Below are positions 16,339-25,242 of a DNA stretch of 35,961 nucleotides, piece after piece. Position numbers and translations under genes: made by a program. Position 1 is the first letter of the stretch; each line of letters starts with the position of its first letter. Location of the stretch: the NCBI RefSeq assembly GCF_025403375.1, contig NZ_JAMPTM010000037.1, positions 1 through 35,961 of the forward strand, written 5' to 3'. Origin of the DNA: Frankia gtarii (lineage in GTDB: Bacteria; Actinomycetota; Actinomycetes; Frankiales; Frankiaceae). Below the pieces are notes generated by a model that was given only the letters and a program-made list of their open reading frames with translations, did not search any database and was not told the origin of the DNA.

Positions 16339-17565
16339 TCAGCGAATTCCCATCAGCGAGTGTGCTCCGGCGGACAGCAGGTCGTCCGCGAGGCGCTGCC
16401 CGAGCGCCTCCGGGTCGACGGCGGACCCGGTCACGTCACGCCGGAGGACGGTGGTGCCATCCGGCGCGGCGACGACCGCCCGCAGGCGCAGTCGACCCGC
16501 GGGGGGCGCATCGCCGGCCGGTGTCATGGTGCCGACGGCCGCCACCGGCGCAGGCGCTGCCACTGCCAAAGCGCCGACCGGGGCGGTGCATCCGGCCTCG
16601 ATCCCAGCGAGAAACGCGCGTTCCGCTCTGACCGCGACGGACGACGATGCGTCATCGAGCACAAACCGTAGCAGCTCGGCAAGGCCGCCATCGACGGGCT
16701 GACCATGATCTGACCGCGTTTGGCCACCGACCTGTCCCACATACGGACCCTGGCCCCGCCCGACGCGCTCGCCATCCCCGCCCGCGGCGGCTCCGACATC
16801 CCCGGCGGCTCCGACATCCCCGGCGGCTCCGTCCGAGGCCACCAGCGCGCGGGCCGGTCCGGCCAGCCTGAGCCCGGTCCCCCCGGCGCACTCGACCGCC
16901 AGCGCCCCCTGGCCGGGCGCCGGCAGCATGACCTCGGGTTCGAGGATCTCCGTGACGGCGTCCAGCCGGTCCAGGCGCGCCAGACCCGCATACGCCAGAA
17001 CGACGGCGTCGACCTCGCCGTCGATGGCCTTCTTCAACCGGGTGTCGACGTTGCCGCGGATCGCGACCACGTCGAGTCCGAGCCCGAGCGCCCGCAGCTG
17101 GGCCGCGCGGCGCGGGGCGCCGGTCGCGACCCGGGCGCCCGGCCCGAGCGCGGCGAGTCCCCGCCCGCTGGGTGAGACGAGCACATCCCGAGTGTCCTCC
17201 CGGGTCGGGACGGCGGCCAGCACGAGGCCGGGCGGGGTGGCCGTCGGCAGGTCCTTCAACGAGTGCACGGCCAGGTCGATCTCGCCGGCCAGCAGGGCGT
17301 CGCGCAACGCGCTGACGAACACGCCGGTGCCGCCGATCTGACTGATCTCCGCGGGTGACCGGTCACCCGCGGTTATGATCGGGACGAGGTCGACCGCGCA
17401 GCCCACCCTCGCCCGCAGCTGCGCAGCGATCATCCCGGATTGGGCCAGGGCGAGCGCTGAGCGGCGTGTCCCCAGCCGTAGCCGGCGGCCCGCGAACCGG
17501 GCCAGCAACGTGGCGCCCGGGGCCGTCGAATCGGTCTCGGTGCTAGTCGGCTCCATCGCCGTCAC
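16339..17565 (-). CDS. hemC: Hydroxymethylbilane synthase (porphobilinogen deaminase)
   Basis: Polymerises four porphobilinogens to hydroxymethylbilane using a dipyrromethane cofactor on Cys326 ([12 protein letters not shown]). 408 residues, against about 310-320 for the family. The GTG at 17565 overlaps the hemA stop by four bases (GTGA); an in-frame ATG is three codons later. Conserved stretches are [62 protein letters not shown] and [14 protein letters not shown]. An extra segment of about 55 residues (242-295) rich in Gly, Ala and Asp, with a repeated GDVGAA, is inserted after [11 protein letters not shown], between domains 2 and 3. Its DNA contains 18-bp tandem repeats. Enzyme identity is firm; the insert is unusual. 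Confidence 0.95.
   Translation of the reverse strand: MTAMEPTSTETDSTAPGATLLARFAGRRLRLGTRRSALALAQSGMIAAQLRARVGCAVDLVPIITAGDRSPAEISQIGGTGVFVSALRDALLAGEIDLAVHSLKDLPTATPPGLVLAAVPTREDTRDVLVSPSGRGLAALGPGARVATGAPRRAAQLRALGLGLDVVAIRGNVDTRLKKAIDGEVDAVVLAYAGLARLDRLDAVTEILEPEVMLPAPGQGALAVECAGGTGLRLAGPARALVASDGAAGDVGAAGDVGAAAGGDGERVGRGQGPYVGQVGGQTRSDHGQPVDGGLAELLRFVLDDASSSVAVRAERAFLAGIEAGCTAPVGALAVAAPAPVAAVGTMTPAGDAPPAGRLRLRAVVAAPDGTTVLRRDVTGSAVDPEALGQRLADDLLSAGAHSLMGIR
16786..16831. repeat. 18-bp tandem repeat inside the hemC insert
   Basis: GGCGGCTCCGACATCCCC occurs at 16786-16803 and 16804-16821, followed by the first ten bases again at 16822-16831. On the coding (minus) strand it encodes the GDVGAA repeats. 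The unit is a multiple of three, so copy-number change keeps the hemC frame. Confidence 0.9.
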
Positions 17566-18974
17566 GAACGCTCCACAAGATCAAGATCAGGCGCGGACAC
17601 CACAGCGGGCACCTCGCGCGGAAGATCGAACAGTTCCCGCAGGGCCTCGGCGTAGGAATCGCCTCCGGGCGCCCCGGCCAGCTGCTGCACCCGCACGGTC
17701 GGGGCGTGCAGCAGCTTGTCGACGACGCGGCGAACCGCGCCCTCCACCAACTCCCACTCCCGATCGTCGAGCTCGGGCAGGCGGGAGTGCAACCGGGCCA
17801 GCTCGCCGTGCACGACGGCGTCGGCATGCGCACGCAGGGCGACCACGGTCGGCGCGACCCGGCCCGCGCGGCGACGGTCGAGGAACCCCGCGACCTCGGT
17901 GGAGACCAGGGCGCGGACCGCCTCGACGTCGTGCGCCACCTGGGCGCCGTCGAGCGCGATCCGCAGCGCCTCCAGGTCGAGCAGGCTCACGCCGGGCAGG
18001 GTCCGCACGCCCGGGTCGATGTCGTGCGGCAGCGCCAGATCGAGGAACACCAGCGGCCGCCCGCCGCGCCCGGGCAGCGCGGCGGCGACCAGGTCGTGCT
18101 CGACGACCAGGCCGGACGCGCCGGTCGAGGAGATCACCAGGTCGGCCATGAGGATCTCGTGCGGGAGGTCGGCCAGGCCGACGGCCCGGCAGTCGTGCAT
18201 CTCGGCGACCCGGGCCGCCCGGGCCGGGGTCCGGTTGGCGACCACGATCTGCGCGGCACCGGCCCGGCGGGCGGTCTGCGCCGCCAACGAGCCGACCGCG
18301 CCGGCGCCGATGAGCAGGACGCGGGCGCCCGCCAGCGGCGGCGGCTCGACCGCGGGCGTCGGGAGCGCCGGAACACCCCCGAGCTCGCTCACGGCCCCGC
18401 CCGGTGGCGAGACCGGGACGGCCGGCGTCTCGCCGAGAATCCCGAGACTGGAGGCGGCCAGCCGGATACCCACCGCGACGATCGAGGCGCCGGCGGCGTC
18501 GATCGACGTCTCGGAGTGGGCCCGCTTACCGACCCGCAACGCCGCCTGGAACAGTCCGGACAGAGCGCTGCCCGCGACCCCGGCCGCCTGTCCGGCCCGG
18601 AAGGCGCCGCGCACCTGCCCGAGGATCTGCGACTCGCCGACGAGCATCGAGTCCAGCCCGCAGACCACCGAGAACAGGTGGCCGACCGCGCGGGCATCGT
18701 GGTGGACGTACAGATGGGCGGCCAGATCACCGAGGTCGATCCCGCAGATCCGGCTGAGCTGGTCGGAGATGTCGGCCACACCGCCGTGGAAGGTCTCAAC
18801 GTCGGCGTAGATCTCGGTCCGGTTGCAGGTGGAGAGCACGACCGCCTCGGTGACGTGCGCCGCGGCGGCGAGATCGTGCAGGACCTTCGGGGCGTCGTCG
18901 CCGGACACCGATGCCTGCTCGAGCAGTGTGGTCGGGGCGGTCCGGTGGTTGAGGCCCACCACAAGCAGGCTCAT
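17562..18974 (-). CDS. hemA: Glutamyl-tRNA reductase
   Basis: NADPH-dependent reduction of glutamyl-tRNA(Glu) to glutamate-1-semialdehyde, the committed step of the C5 heme route. 470 residues. Catalytic Cys50 in [29 protein letters not shown] is the family signature; the NADPH-binding fold is [19 protein letters not shown]; the C-terminal helical dimerisation domain follows [13 protein letters not shown] Pro-rich insert (about 183-215) separates the catalytic and NADPH domains. The ATG overlaps the rex stop (ATGA) and its own stop overlaps the hemC GTG, so translation of rex, hemA and hemC is coupled. This is the main point of control of heme synthesis and sits directly under Rex. Confidence 0.96.
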   Translation of the reverse strand: MSLLVVGLNHRTAPTTLLEQASVSGDDAPKVLHDLAAAAHVTEAVVLSTCNRTEIYADVETFHGGVADISDQLSRICGIDLGDLAAHLYVHHDARAVGHLFSVVCGLDSMLVGESQILGQVRGAFRAGQAAGVAGSALSGLFQAALRVGKRAHSETSIDAAGASIVAVGIRLAASSLGILGETPAVPVSPPGGAVSELGGVPALPTPAVEPPPLAGARVLLIGAGAVGSLAAQTARRAGAAQIVVANRTPARAARVAEMHDCRAVGLADLPHEILMADLVISSTGASGLVVEHDLVAAALPGRGGRPLVFLDLALPHDIDPGVRTLPGVSLLDLEALRIALDGAQVAHDVEAVRALVSTEVAGFLDRRRAGRVAPTVVALRAHADAVVHGELARLHSRLPELDDREWELVEGAVRRVVDKLLHAPTVRVQQLAGAPGGDSYAEALRELFDLPREVPAVVSAPDLDLVERS

Positions 18975-19975
18975 GACGCTCCGCCCTCCGCCGGAACCGC
19001 CTGCACCGGCCGCGTCTGTCCGGCTTGACGAGTCACCCGCACGACCCCATCCGTCTCGGTCCTCACCCTGTCTGTTCGGGGCGTTGCCCCGTCCGTGCCC
19101 GTCGTCGCGCCCGCTGCGAGGGACGTCTCACCGGGATGCCCCGGAACCTCACCCGCCGGCGACGGCGACGGTGCCTGCTGGGCCCGGTCGGGCCCGGCGC
19201 CGCGCGGCGACGCCCCACCGGGGCCCGCCGCACTGCCGGGGCCGGCCTGCGTGGACCCGTTGGGCGGCGCCTCACGCGGCGAGGGGGGACGTTTCCGTGC
19301 CTCATGGAACGAAAGGATCTGAAGTTCCACGGCGAGGTCGACCTTACGCACGTCTACCCCTTCCGGCACCGACAGCACCGTGGGGGCGAAGTTGAGAATG
19401 CTCGTGACCCCCGCAGCGACCAGCCGGTCACACACCTGTTGCGCCGCGGCGGCCGGAGTGCAGATCACGCCGATCGTGACCGCGCATTCGGCGATGACCT
19501 GCTCCAGCTCGTCAACAGGTCGGACGATGACCGCACCGACCCGTTCGCCGACCCGGTCCGGATCCGCGTCGACCAACGCCACGATACGGAAACCACGGGC
19601 GTGGAAACCGCCGTAGCCGGCCAGAGCGTGACCGAGGTTGCCGACGCCGATGAGCACCACCGAACGGTCCTCGGTGAGGCCGAGCTTCGCGGCGATGCAG
19701 TCGAGCAGGACGTCGACCTCGTAACCGACGCCCCGCGTGCCGTAGGAGCCGAGATGCGACAGGTCCTTGCGAACCTTCGCCGGGGTGACGCCGGCGGCGG
19801 CGGCCAGGGTGTCCGAAGACACAGTGTGAACTCCACCCTCCGCCAACGTAGTCAGTACCCGGAGGTAAAGGGGTAGCCGGGCCACCGTGGCCTCCGGCAC
19901 CGCGGAGCGGCCGGAAAGCGGTTCACTGCGGGCTCGTCGCCGGATCACCGCTGGGCGACGCCGGGGCTGGCTCAT
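18971..19975 (-). CDS. rex: Redox-sensing transcriptional repressor Rex
   Basis: 334 residues from the ATG at 19975-19973. Winged-helix DNA-binding domain: [20 protein letters not shown], then [35 protein letters not shown] Rossmann NADH-binding domain follows: [19 protein letters not shown] (GxGxxG), [12 protein letters not shown], then [31 protein letters not shown]. The protein senses NADH/NAD+, leaving DNA when NADH rises. A Pro/Gly/Thr-rich tail of about 105 residues (230-334) follows the normal Rex end; Rex is usually about 210-250 residues. The open frame continues upstream without a stop, but the extension is Arg-rich and covers the operator, so it is not used. A perfect Rex-type palindrome lies 123 bases before the ATG, implying autoregulation of rex-hemACDB. 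Confidence 0.95.
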   Translation of the reverse strand: MSQPRRRPAVIRRRARSEPLSGRSAVPEATVARLPLYLRVLTTLAEGGVHTVSSDTLAAAAGVTPAKVRKDLSHLGSYGTRGVGYEVDVLLDCIAAKLGLTEDRSVVLIGVGNLGHALAGYGGFHARGFRIVALVDADPDRVGERVGAVIVRPVDELEQVIAECAVTIGVICTPAAAAQQVCDRLVAAGVTSILNFAPTVLSVPEGVDVRKVDLAVELQILSFHEARKRPPSPREAPPNGSTQAGPGSAAGPGGASPRGAGPDRAQQAPSPSPAGEVPGHPGETSLAAGATTGTDGATPRTDRVRTETDGVVRVTRQAGQTRPVQAVPAEGGAS

Positions 19976-20097
19976 CCGCGGCTCCGATCTGTGGGCACGC
20001 GTCGCGGCCCGGAGCTGTGCGCCCGAATCCGTGGCCCCGCCGGCCCCCGGCACGCGGTTGCCGGCGCCACAAGTCGGCTGTCGACGGGCAGTGTACG

Positions 20098-20121
20098 ACT
20101 TCGTGAAGGGATTCACGAAGT
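20098..20121. promoter_or_regulatory. Rex operator (ROP) upstream of rex-hemACDB
   Basis: Perfect dyad: ACTTCGTGAA (20098-20107), spacer GGGA, TTCACGAAGT (20112-20121). The inner CGTGAA-N4-TTCACG matches the Rex box described in Streptomyces (TGTGAAC-type half sites around four bases) apart from C/G for T/A at the outer base. It lies between the rex ATG and the stop of the glutaredoxin-like gene, both minus strand, where it would control rex and the downstream hem genes. Confidence 0.85.
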
Positions 20122-20145
20122 GCCTGGGAGAGCCCGACCTGCGGA

Positions 20146-20457
20146 TCAGCGACCCTCGCTGGGACGCAACGACCACCGGCGTCCGGCCAGCGCCCGCCGC
20201 AGCCGATCCTCCTCTACCCGCCAGTAACCGTGCTCCCGCCCGTCGACCAGGATGACCGGCACCCGGTCGCCGTACTCGTCGGCCAATCGTGGATCGGCAT
20301 CGACGTCCAACTCGCGCCATCCGGCCCGCTCCTGCTCCGCCACCCGCATGATCGCGGCCCGCGCGGTGTCGCACAGATGACAGCCCACCCGGGTGAGCAG
20401 GGTGATCCGAGCGCTCCCGCCGCCGGGCTCCGCCGGTCCCGCCCCGTCGTCGTCCAT
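20146..20457 (-). CDS. Glutaredoxin-like protein (DUF836 family)
   Basis: 103 residues from the ATG at 20457-20455. Thioredoxin-fold protein with a CxxC site: RITLLTRVGCHLCDTARAAI, then the cis-Pro region DRVPVILVDGREHGYWRVEED. Probably a small thiol-disulfide oxidoreductase; partner unknown. In Mycobacterium and Streptomyces a gene of this type also sits just before rex or hemA. It is upstream of the Rex operator and divergent from the sigma factor gene. Longer in-frame starts on the same strand would overlap the sigma factor gene and show nothing conserved. Confidence 0.88.
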   Translation of the reverse strand: MDDDGAGPAEPGGGSARITLLTRVGCHLCDTARAAIMRVAEQERAGWRELDVDADPRLADEYGDRVPVILVDGREHGYWRVEEDRLRRALAGRRWSLRPSEGR

Positions 20458-20638
20458 CTCCCGATGGTAAGTCGGCCGCGCAAGGCATTCCGGCGGTACG
20501 ACGGTGACCCGGACCGGCACGACCACGATCGACGACTGCCACGCGTTCGTCTTGCGGCTACACTCAGCTACCTGCGCCCTCACGTGCACCGGGCCCGCCG
20601 GCCCGTCCTGTCGCGACTGCATCCTCCGGAGCCGGGCT

Positions 20639-21580
20639 GTGACCGACTGCACGCTCGCCGACCTCGCCGCCGGCCTCGCCGCGGTACGACGCAATCCAAA
20701 CGCGTGGTCGCGTCCACCGGTCCTGCTGCTGCCCACCGGCGCGCGGATCCGCGCCACCCTGAGCCGGTTCTGGCTGGAGATCACGGTGCTGGCGGCTCCC
20801 CTGCCGGCGGTCGGGCCGGCCACCGCGGCGCCACCCCCGGCGGGCGGCACGGGCCCGGCCGCCGCGACGGCGCCCGCGCACCCGGCCGCCGTCGACACCA
20901 ATGCCATCCGGAGGGGCTCCGTGGCACGCCACGGCCGGACTGCCGCCGGGGGGCTCGGGGCGGGTTCCCCCGCCCAGGACCGCGGCGCGGCCGCGCCCGA
21001 CGGCCCGACGGAGTCGGAGCGGGCCGCGCTCGTCGCGCGGGCCCGCCACGGCGACAGCGAGGCCTTCGGTCTGCTCTACGACCACTACGCCGAGCTGGTG
21101 TTCCGGTACGCGTTGTACCGGCTGGGTGGCGACCCGGTGGCGGCAGAGGACATCGTCAGCGAGACGTTCCTGCGGGCGTTGCGCACCATCGGCGCGTTCC
21201 GCTGGCAGGGTCGCGACATCGGCGCATGGTTCGTCACCATCGCCCGCAACCTGCTGATCGACCAGGCCCGCTCGGCGCGGCGCCGGTTCGAGATCCCGAC
21301 CGCGGACGTCCTCACGGCGGCGGACGAGCGGGTCGCCGCGCTCGTCGTGCCTGGCCCGGAGGAGTCGATCATCGCCGTGCTGACCCGCCGCGAGCTGCTG
21401 GACGCGGTCCGCCGGCTGCGCCCGGACCAGCAGGAATGCATCGCGTTGCGGTTCCTGGAGGGCCTTTCCGTCCGGGAGACGGCGCTCGCGATGGGACGCA
21501 ACGAGGGCGCCGTGCGGGCGTTGCAGCTACGTGCCCTGCGCGCCCTCGCCCGCAGCCTGCCCCCGGCGGGGCCGGCCTGA
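20639..21580 (+). CDS. ECF sigma factor, BldN type
   Basis: 313 residues from the GTG at 20639, which has GGAG seven bases upstream; an in-frame GTG at 20504 would add 45 residues. Region 2 is SEAFGLLYDHYAELVFRYALYRLGG...AAEDIVSETFLRALRTIGAF...WFVTIARNLLIDQARS. Region 4 is LLDAVRRLRPDQQECIALRFLEGLSVRETALAMGRNEGAVRALQLRALRALARSLP. These segments resemble my memory of Streptomyces BldN, including the WQGRD and GRNEGA stretches. The 120-residue Ala/Pro-rich N-terminal extension with a hydrophobic patch (FWLEITVLAAPLPAVG) recalls the cleaved pro-sequence of BldN. The position next to rex-hem is also shared. In Streptomyces the anti-sigma gene rsbN follows bldN; no such gene is here. The role in development or stress is inferred. 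Confidence 0.85.
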   Translation: MTDCTLADLAAGLAAVRRNPNAWSRPPVLLLPTGARIRATLSRFWLEITVLAAPLPAVGPATAAPPPAGGTGPAAATAPAHPAAVDTNAIRRGSVARHGRTAAGGLGAGSPAQDRGAAAPDGPTESERAALVARARHGDSEAFGLLYDHYAELVFRYALYRLGGDPVAAEDIVSETFLRALRTIGAFRWQGRDIGAWFVTIARNLLIDQARSARRRFEIPTADVLTAADERVAALVVPGPEESIIAVLTRRELLDAVRRLRPDQQECIALRFLEGLSVRETALAMGRNEGAVRALQLRALRALARSLPPAGPA

Positions 21581-21597
21581 CCCGGCTCGCCTCCGGA

Positions 21598-21677
21598 CCG
21601 GCAGCGCAAGGAGGATCTGCGGATCGCCTTTGGACCACGACATCTTTCTTGCCTCACCGGCACTTTTGCGCTGCCGG
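21598..21677. repeat. 12-bp perfect inverted repeat after the sigma factor gene
   Basis: CCGGCAGCGCAA (21598-21609) and TTGCGCTGCCGG (21666-21677) are perfect complements separated by 56 bases, starting 18 bases after the sigma stop. It could be a long-armed terminator or 3' UTR structure, or the ends of a small 80-bp mobile-element-like remnant. The rest of 21581-21866 shows no gene. Confidence 0.6.
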
Positions 21678-21866
21678 ATCTGAGCCGCCTGCAGCCAGCG
21701 GTGGGGGTCGAGCCGTAGTCTGGCGGCGTGCCGACGAACCGAGGTGTGGAACCTGACGCACCGAGGTGGTGACGACGAGTGGGCGGTGGGCCTGTCGCCG
21801 CCCGGGCCGAGCGTCACCGTCCGGGCCGTGCCCCTCGCTCCACCGCGAACTGCATGGAGATGACTG

Positions 21867-22748
21867 ATGAGGGTGCGACGCAGGGGTGTGGCCGAGATCA
21901 GGCAGGCGGCCGAGGCGGCCGCCATAGCCGCGTTGAAGGTCGCGGCCGAGGGGGTTCCCCGGCCCCCGCTCGACGAGTCCGCCGCCGCGTTCTTCGACGT
22001 GGACAACACGATGATGGCCGGCGCCTCGATTTTCTACTTCGCCCGCGGTCTCGCCGCGCGGGACTTCTTCGACTCCCGTGACCTCCTCCGCTTCGGTTGG
22101 CAGCACGTCACCTACCGGCTGCGCGGCCACGAGAACCCGGACGGGATGCGCGACGCCCGAGAGACGGCGCTCGCCTTCGTGGCCGGACGCTCGGTCGCCG
22201 AGATCGTCCGCTACGGCGAAGAGATCTACGACGAGCGGATGGCCGAGCAGATCTACTCCGGCGCGCACGCCCTGGCCCAGCAGCACCTGGACGCCGGCCA
22301 GCGGGTGTGGCTGGTCACCGCGACGCCGGTGGAGCTTGCCTCGGTCATCGCCCGGCGCCTCAACCTGACCGGCGCGCTCGGCACGGTCAGCGAGGTCACC
22401 GACGGCACCTACACCGGTCACCTGGTCGGCGGGCTGCTCCACGGCCAGGCCAAGGCCGAGGCGGTGCAGGCGCTCGCCGAACGGGAGGGGCTGGACCTGA
22501 CCCGGTGTTGGGCCTACTCCGACTCGATCAACGATCTGCCGATGCTCTCGCTGGTCGGCCACCCGGTGGCGATCAATCCGGATCCCGACCTGAAGACGGT
22601 CGCCCGGGAGCGGGAATGGCCGATCAAGGACTTTCGCACGGCCCGAAAGGCAGTCAAGATCGGCATTCCGGCGGCGGCCGGCGCCGGCGCACTGGCCGGC
22701 GGTGTCGCCGCCGGCATGGCGCTGCGTCGCCGGGTGGTCAGCGCCTGA
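21867..22748 (+). CDS. HAD-superfamily phosphatase, SerB1-like (HAD-IB)
   Basis: 293 residues from the ATG at 21867, with GGAG seven bases upstream. HAD motifs: [36 protein letters not shown], a conserved Lys (GQAKAEAV) and the acidic pair in [18 protein letters not shown]. The C-terminus has a hydrophobic segment ([21 protein letters not shown]) followed by RRR, a likely membrane anchor. It corresponds to the gene called serB1 in mycobacteria, which has the same neighbours. Phosphoserine as substrate is not established; phospholipid-linked roles are also possible given the PlsC-like gene next door. It is convergent with that gene, with a strong hairpin between. Confidence 0.88.
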   Translation: MRVRRRGVAEIRQAAEAAAIAALKVAAEGVPRPPLDESAAAFFDVDNTMMAGASIFYFARGLAARDFFDSRDLLRFGWQHVTYRLRGHENPDGMRDARETALAFVAGRSVAEIVRYGEEIYDERMAEQIYSGAHALAQQHLDAGQRVWLVTATPVELASVIARRLNLTGALGTVSEVTDGTYTGHLVGGLLHGQAKAEAVQALAEREGLDLTRCWAYSDSINDLPMLSLVGHPVAINPDPDLKTVAREREWPIKDFRTARKAVKIGIPAAAGAGALAGGVAAGMALRRRVVSA

Positions 22749-22758
22749 CCGCCGCAGG

Positions 22759-22791
22759 GCCCGGCGCCGCGGTGCGACGCGGCGGCCGGGC
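22759..22791. terminator. Bidirectional GC hairpin between convergent genes
   Basis: GCCCGG (22759-22764) plus CGCCGC (22765-22770) pair with GCGGCG (22779-22784) and CCGGGC (22786-22791), giving a 12-bp stem with one bulged G and an 8-base loop. It starts 11 bases after the HAD stop and ends 19 bases before the stop of the plsC-like gene, so it can serve both strands. No T-run. Confidence 0.7.
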
Positions 22792-22809
22792 GGCCACGGC
22801 GCCGTCCGA

Positions 22810-24057
22810 TCAGAAGAACACCGACCGGCGTTGCATCAGCAGGCTGTACAGCGTGTGCTGGATGGTCTCGCGGATGCGGTCGGTGAGCTCGAAGACGAGC
22901 ATCGGATCGTCCGCCGCCTCCGCCGGGTAGGAGTCGGTCGGCACCGGCTCCCCGAACTCTATGATCCACTTCGATGGGAGCGGGATCAGGCCCAGCAGGC
23001 CGAGCCACGGGAAGGTGGGCGTGATCGGCAGGTAGGGCAGGCCGAGCAGGCGGGCGAGCGACTTCGCGTTGCCGATCATCGGGTAAATCTCCTCGGCGCC
23101 GACAACCGTGCACGGGATGATCGGCACCCCGGCCCGCAACGCCGCCGAGACGAAGCCACCCCGACCGAAGCGCTGCAGCGTGTAGCGCTCGTTGAACGGC
23201 TTGCCCACCCCCTTGAAACCCTCCGGCCAGACTCCCACCAGGTGGCCCGCGGTCAGCAGCCGTTCCGCGTCTGCCTGGCAGGCCAGCGTGTTGCCGATCT
23301 TGCGGGCCAGCGGGGCGAGGAACGGCACGGCGAACACCAGGTCCGCGGCGAGCATCCGCAGATTGCGATGGGCCGGATGGTGGTCGAGGATCGCCATCGC
23401 CATCATCAGCGCGTCCACCGGCAGGGTGCCCGAGTGGTTGGCCACCACCAGCGCCCCGCCGACGTCGGGGACGTTCTCCAGCCCACGCGTCTCCACCCGG
23501 AAGTAGTCGCGATAGACGGGACGCAGCAACGGTGCGATCACGTGCTCGGTGAGGTCGGGGTCGAACCCGTGCTCGTCGACGACGTAGTCGCCGGTGATGC
23601 GCCGGCGCAGGAAGGCCAGCACACCGGCCAGCGCCGTCTCCAGATCTCCGGACTCGGCGAACCCGGACTCGGACTCGGGTGCCGGGGCGCCATGCTCCGC
23701 GCCCGAACCGGCCCGCCTGCCACCCCGGCCGTCCGCGGCTCGGACGTTCGAGGCAGTGCCGTCCTCCGCACCTGCTCCGGCGGTGCCGTTGGAGGCGGTG
23801 CCGTTGGAGGCGGTCGAGCGCGCTGGGCGGCTGGTCGGCCGCTTCGCCCGCGGCGGGCGGACGCCGTTGAGCGGGCGCACACCCTGGTCGGCCGGCCGCC
23901 GGGAAGCCGGCTCACCGCCGTCCGCCGCGGCCGCCCGCTGCTCGCTGTTCAGTGGGATGATCTGCGCGTCCCCCCGGGACTCGTCACGATTCGCCATGCG
24001 CTCCGTCTCTCCCCGCCCACCGCGACGGCCGGTCGGTCCCCCCGTCGGGCGCGTCAC
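22810..24057 (-). CDS. 1-acylglycerol-3-phosphate O-acyltransferase-like protein (PlsC family)
   Basis: 415 residues; the catalytic part occupies the C-terminal 240. Motif I, VVANHSGTLPVDALM (NHxxxxxD-type His-Asp pair); motif III-like, LVGVWPEGFKGVGKPFNERY; motif IV-like, GVPIIPCTVVGAEE. It transfers an acyl chain to a phospholipid or glycolipid precursor at the membrane face. The first 170 residues are disordered, rich in Ser, Asn, Gly and Arg. The GTG at 24057 overlaps the stop of the epimerase gene by four bases (GTGA); an ATG at 23997 after GGAG is a possible alternative. The same gene pair is found in mycobacteria (Rv0501-Rv0502 as I recall). Substrate unknown. Confidence 0.88.
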   Translation of the reverse strand: MTRPTGGPTGRRGGRGETERMANRDESRGDAQIIPLNSEQRAAAADGGEPASRRPADQGVRPLNGVRPPRAKRPTSRPARSTASNGTASNGTAGAGAEDGTASNVRAADGRGGRRAGSGAEHGAPAPESESGFAESGDLETALAGVLAFLRRRITGDYVVDEHGFDPDLTEHVIAPLLRPVYRDYFRVETRGLENVPDVGGALVVANHSGTLPVDALMMAMAILDHHPAHRNLRMLAADLVFAVPFLAPLARKIGNTLACQADAERLLTAGHLVGVWPEGFKGVGKPFNERYTLQRFGRGGFVSAALRAGVPIIPCTVVGAEEIYPMIGNAKSLARLLGLPYLPITPTFPWLGLLGLIPLPSKWIIEFGEPVPTDSYPAEAADDPMLVFELTDRIRETIQHTLYSLLMQRRSVFF

Positions 24058-25094
24058 GGCGAGTCCATCAGCCAGCGCCGGTCCAGCGAGCCGAGCAGGC
24101 CATGCTCGATCCGGGACACCAGCTCGTGGTCGAGGGTGAACCGGAGGTCGCGATACCGGACGAAGTTGTCGAAAGTCTCCACCGTCGAGTATTGGGGCCG
24201 GTAGCCGAAGACCGTCTTCAGCCGGGCCGTGTCGACCGCCCGCCCGTGGGCAAGCAGGTCGAGCTGCTCGGCGGAGAAGTCGACCAGACGCAGCCGGCGA
24301 GCCACCCCCCCGAGCGCCCCGATCGCCGGGAAGGGCACCGGGAGGAAGGGGCGGCCCGCCCGACGGATCGCCTGGGAGAGCAGCAGCACCCCGTCCCCGG
24401 CGACGTTGAACGTGCCCGCGTGCTCGTCGCGGGTCGCGCGCAGGAGCACCGCGAGGGCGTCGTCGGAGTGCAGGAGTTGGATGCGCGGGTCGAAACCGAG
24501 CACTGTCGGCACCACCGGCAGATCCAGATAGCGGGCCAGTGGGCTGTCTGCCTGCGGGCCGAGAATGTTGGTAAAGCGCAGCACGGTGACCGCGATATCG
24601 GGACGGCGCCGGCTGAACCCGCGGACGTAGCCCTCGACCTCGACGGCGTCCTTCGCGTACCCGCCGGTGGGCAGGGCGCGCGGCTCGGTGTCCTCGGTGA
24701 ACAGCGCCGGGTCCCGCGGCGAGGAACCGTAGATCGACGTCGTCGACTTCACGACCAGTCTGGTCACGCTTCTCGCCTTCTGACAGGCGGCGAGCAGCTG
24801 CATCGTGCCGATCACGTTGATCTCCTTCATCGCGGCCCGACCGCCCGCCCCCAGCGGGGTCGCGATGACGTTGAGATGCAGCACCGTGTCGATCTCCGCG
24901 GTGGAGATGACCTTGGCGATCAGCGGATGCCGGATGTCGGCTCGGACGAACCGGGTCCGGCCGAGATCCGCGTCGGGCGCCGCCGTGTCGACACCGACCA
25001 CGGCCTCGATCTCAGGATCCGCGGCGAGGGCCGTCGCCACCTGGGCGCCCAGCGGCCGCGCGACACCGGTAACCAGCACCCGGCGTGGTCTCAT
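24054..25094 (-). CDS. NAD-dependent epimerase/dehydratase (extended SDR, GalE-like)
   Basis: 346 residues from the ATG at 25094-25092, which has GGGGAG six bases upstream; an earlier in-frame start is disfavoured. The Rossmann glycine motif appears as RVLVTGVARPLGAQVATAL, the NAD acidic residue is in VVGVDTAAPD, and then VLHLNVIATPLG and the Ser-Tyr-Lys region (KSTTSIYGSS...GGYAKDAVE, with YAK as YxxxK). The later part LRFTNILGPQADSPLARYLDLPVVPTVLGFDP and FNVAGDGVLLLSQAIRRAG is typical of the mycobacterial GalE2/GalE3 group, whose sugar-nucleotide activity is unproven. It is translationally coupled to the PlsC-like gene. Confidence 0.88.
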   Translation of the reverse strand: MRPRRVLVTGVARPLGAQVATALAADPEIEAVVGVDTAAPDADLGRTRFVRADIRHPLIAKVISTAEIDTVLHLNVIATPLGAGGRAAMKEINVIGTMQLLAACQKARSVTRLVVKSTTSIYGSSPRDPALFTEDTEPRALPTGGYAKDAVEVEGYVRGFSRRRPDIAVTVLRFTNILGPQADSPLARYLDLPVVPTVLGFDPRIQLLHSDDALAVLLRATRDEHAGTFNVAGDGVLLLSQAIRRAGRPFLPVPFPAIGALGGVARRLRLVDFSAEQLDLLAHGRAVDTARLKTVFGYRPQYSTVETFDNFVRYRDLRFTLDHELVSRIEHGLLGSLDRRWLMDSP

Positions 25095-25242
25095 GGCAGT
25101 CTCCCCGCAACGCCCGCAGGTGTCCCTCCGGCGCCGGGGACGATGCACGCGACCCCGCCGCGGTCATCGTACGCCCACTCCTCCCACTCTCACTGCGCAG
25201 CGTGAACTCAGCCGGCGTGTCGACTACAGAGTGTGATTACCG

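Noticed and set aside
21654-22562. 302-residue minus-strand frame opposite the HAD gene, considered as a possible rsbN replacement
   Set aside because: No membrane helix or zinc anti-sigma motif; it is the shadow of the HAD phosphatase.
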